A stretch of 5,277 bases of DNA, taken from positions 514 to 5,790 of the forward strand of contig DGOK01000081.1 of assembly GCA_002389385.1 (NCBI GenBank), written 5' to 3'. The notes under the pieces are model-generated. The model was given only the letters and a program-made list of their open reading frames with translations, made no database searches and was not told where the DNA came from. The stretch comes from Rhodospirillaceae bacterium UBA4468. GTDB taxonomy: Bacteria > Pseudomonadota > Alphaproteobacteria > Rhodospirillales > Casp-alpha2. Of this stretch, positions 5,261-5,277 are shown in pieces. The position numbers were made by a program, and so were the translations under genes. The number at the start of each line of letters is the position of its first letter. Position 1 is the first letter of the stretch.

Positions 5261-5277
5261 ATGGCTAAACAAAAAAT
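5261..5277 (+). CDS. Possible start of a next gene, cut by the window edge
   Basis: ATG GCT AAA CAA AAA reads MAKQK before the window ends. GGAG (5254-5257) is only 3 nt upstream, a tight spacing; AGGTGAT (5241-5247) is too far at 13 nt. It would begin 29 nt after the longer form of the response regulator ends, consistent with an operon. Too short to identify, and it may not be a real gene. Confidence 0.3.

Noticed and set aside
1..5277. CRISPR array, insertion sequence, tRNA or rRNA gene
   Set aside because: I saw no regularly spaced repeats, terminal inverted repeats with a transposase, tRNA cloverleaf or rRNA-like sequence on either strand.

Overview
The window looks like part of an alphaproteobacterial chromosome with roughly half G+C. 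The evidence is a compact cluster coding for a HIG1-type twin-membrane protein, a PduO-type cobalamin adenosyltransferase, EtfB, EtfA and a 3-hydroxybutyryl-CoA dehydrogenase. From memory, this order is typical of alphaproteobacteria. A single-domain response regulator of an alphaproteobacterial style ends the window.

Layout. Positions 1-638 (minus strand) hold the 5' part of a Tat-exported PhoX/DUF839 phosphatase-like gene that runs off the left edge. Positions 639-823 are a divergent intergenic region with a perfect dyad and a -10-like box. Positions 824-1616 (plus) hold the HIG1-domain gene and pduO, 28 nt apart. Positions 1617-1829 hold a good sigma70-like promoter and a leader of about 90 nt with a small hairpin before the ribosome binding site. 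Positions 1830-4470 hold etfB, etfA (1 nt apart) and hbd (72 nt further on), the core of an acyl-CoA oxidation operon. Positions 4471-4681 hold a bulged hairpin, a textbook intrinsic terminator and a direct repeat. Positions 4682-5182 hold a receiver-only response regulator whose C-terminus appears frame-shifted at an A8 tract. The start of another gene may lie at 5261.

How the genes work together. EtfAB accepts electrons from acyl-CoA dehydrogenases, and the hydroxyacyl-CoA dehydrogenase acts two steps later in the same pathway. The adenosyltransferase makes the coenzyme B12 needed by methylmalonyl-CoA mutase, which handles propionyl-CoA from odd-chain or branched substrates. The HIG1 protein is a small inner-membrane protein of the kind linked to respiratory complexes.

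Most unusual observation. The PhoX-like gene is one uninterrupted frame of 212 codons except for two TGA codons, 92 and 103. As far as I can judge from family memory, both stand where relatives carry tryptophan. Every stop codon visible in the window is TAA. This raises the possibility that UGA is read as tryptophan in this organism. A pseudogene with two TGG-to-TGA changes is the main alternative. The other genes use TGG for every Trp, so the window alone does not settle it.
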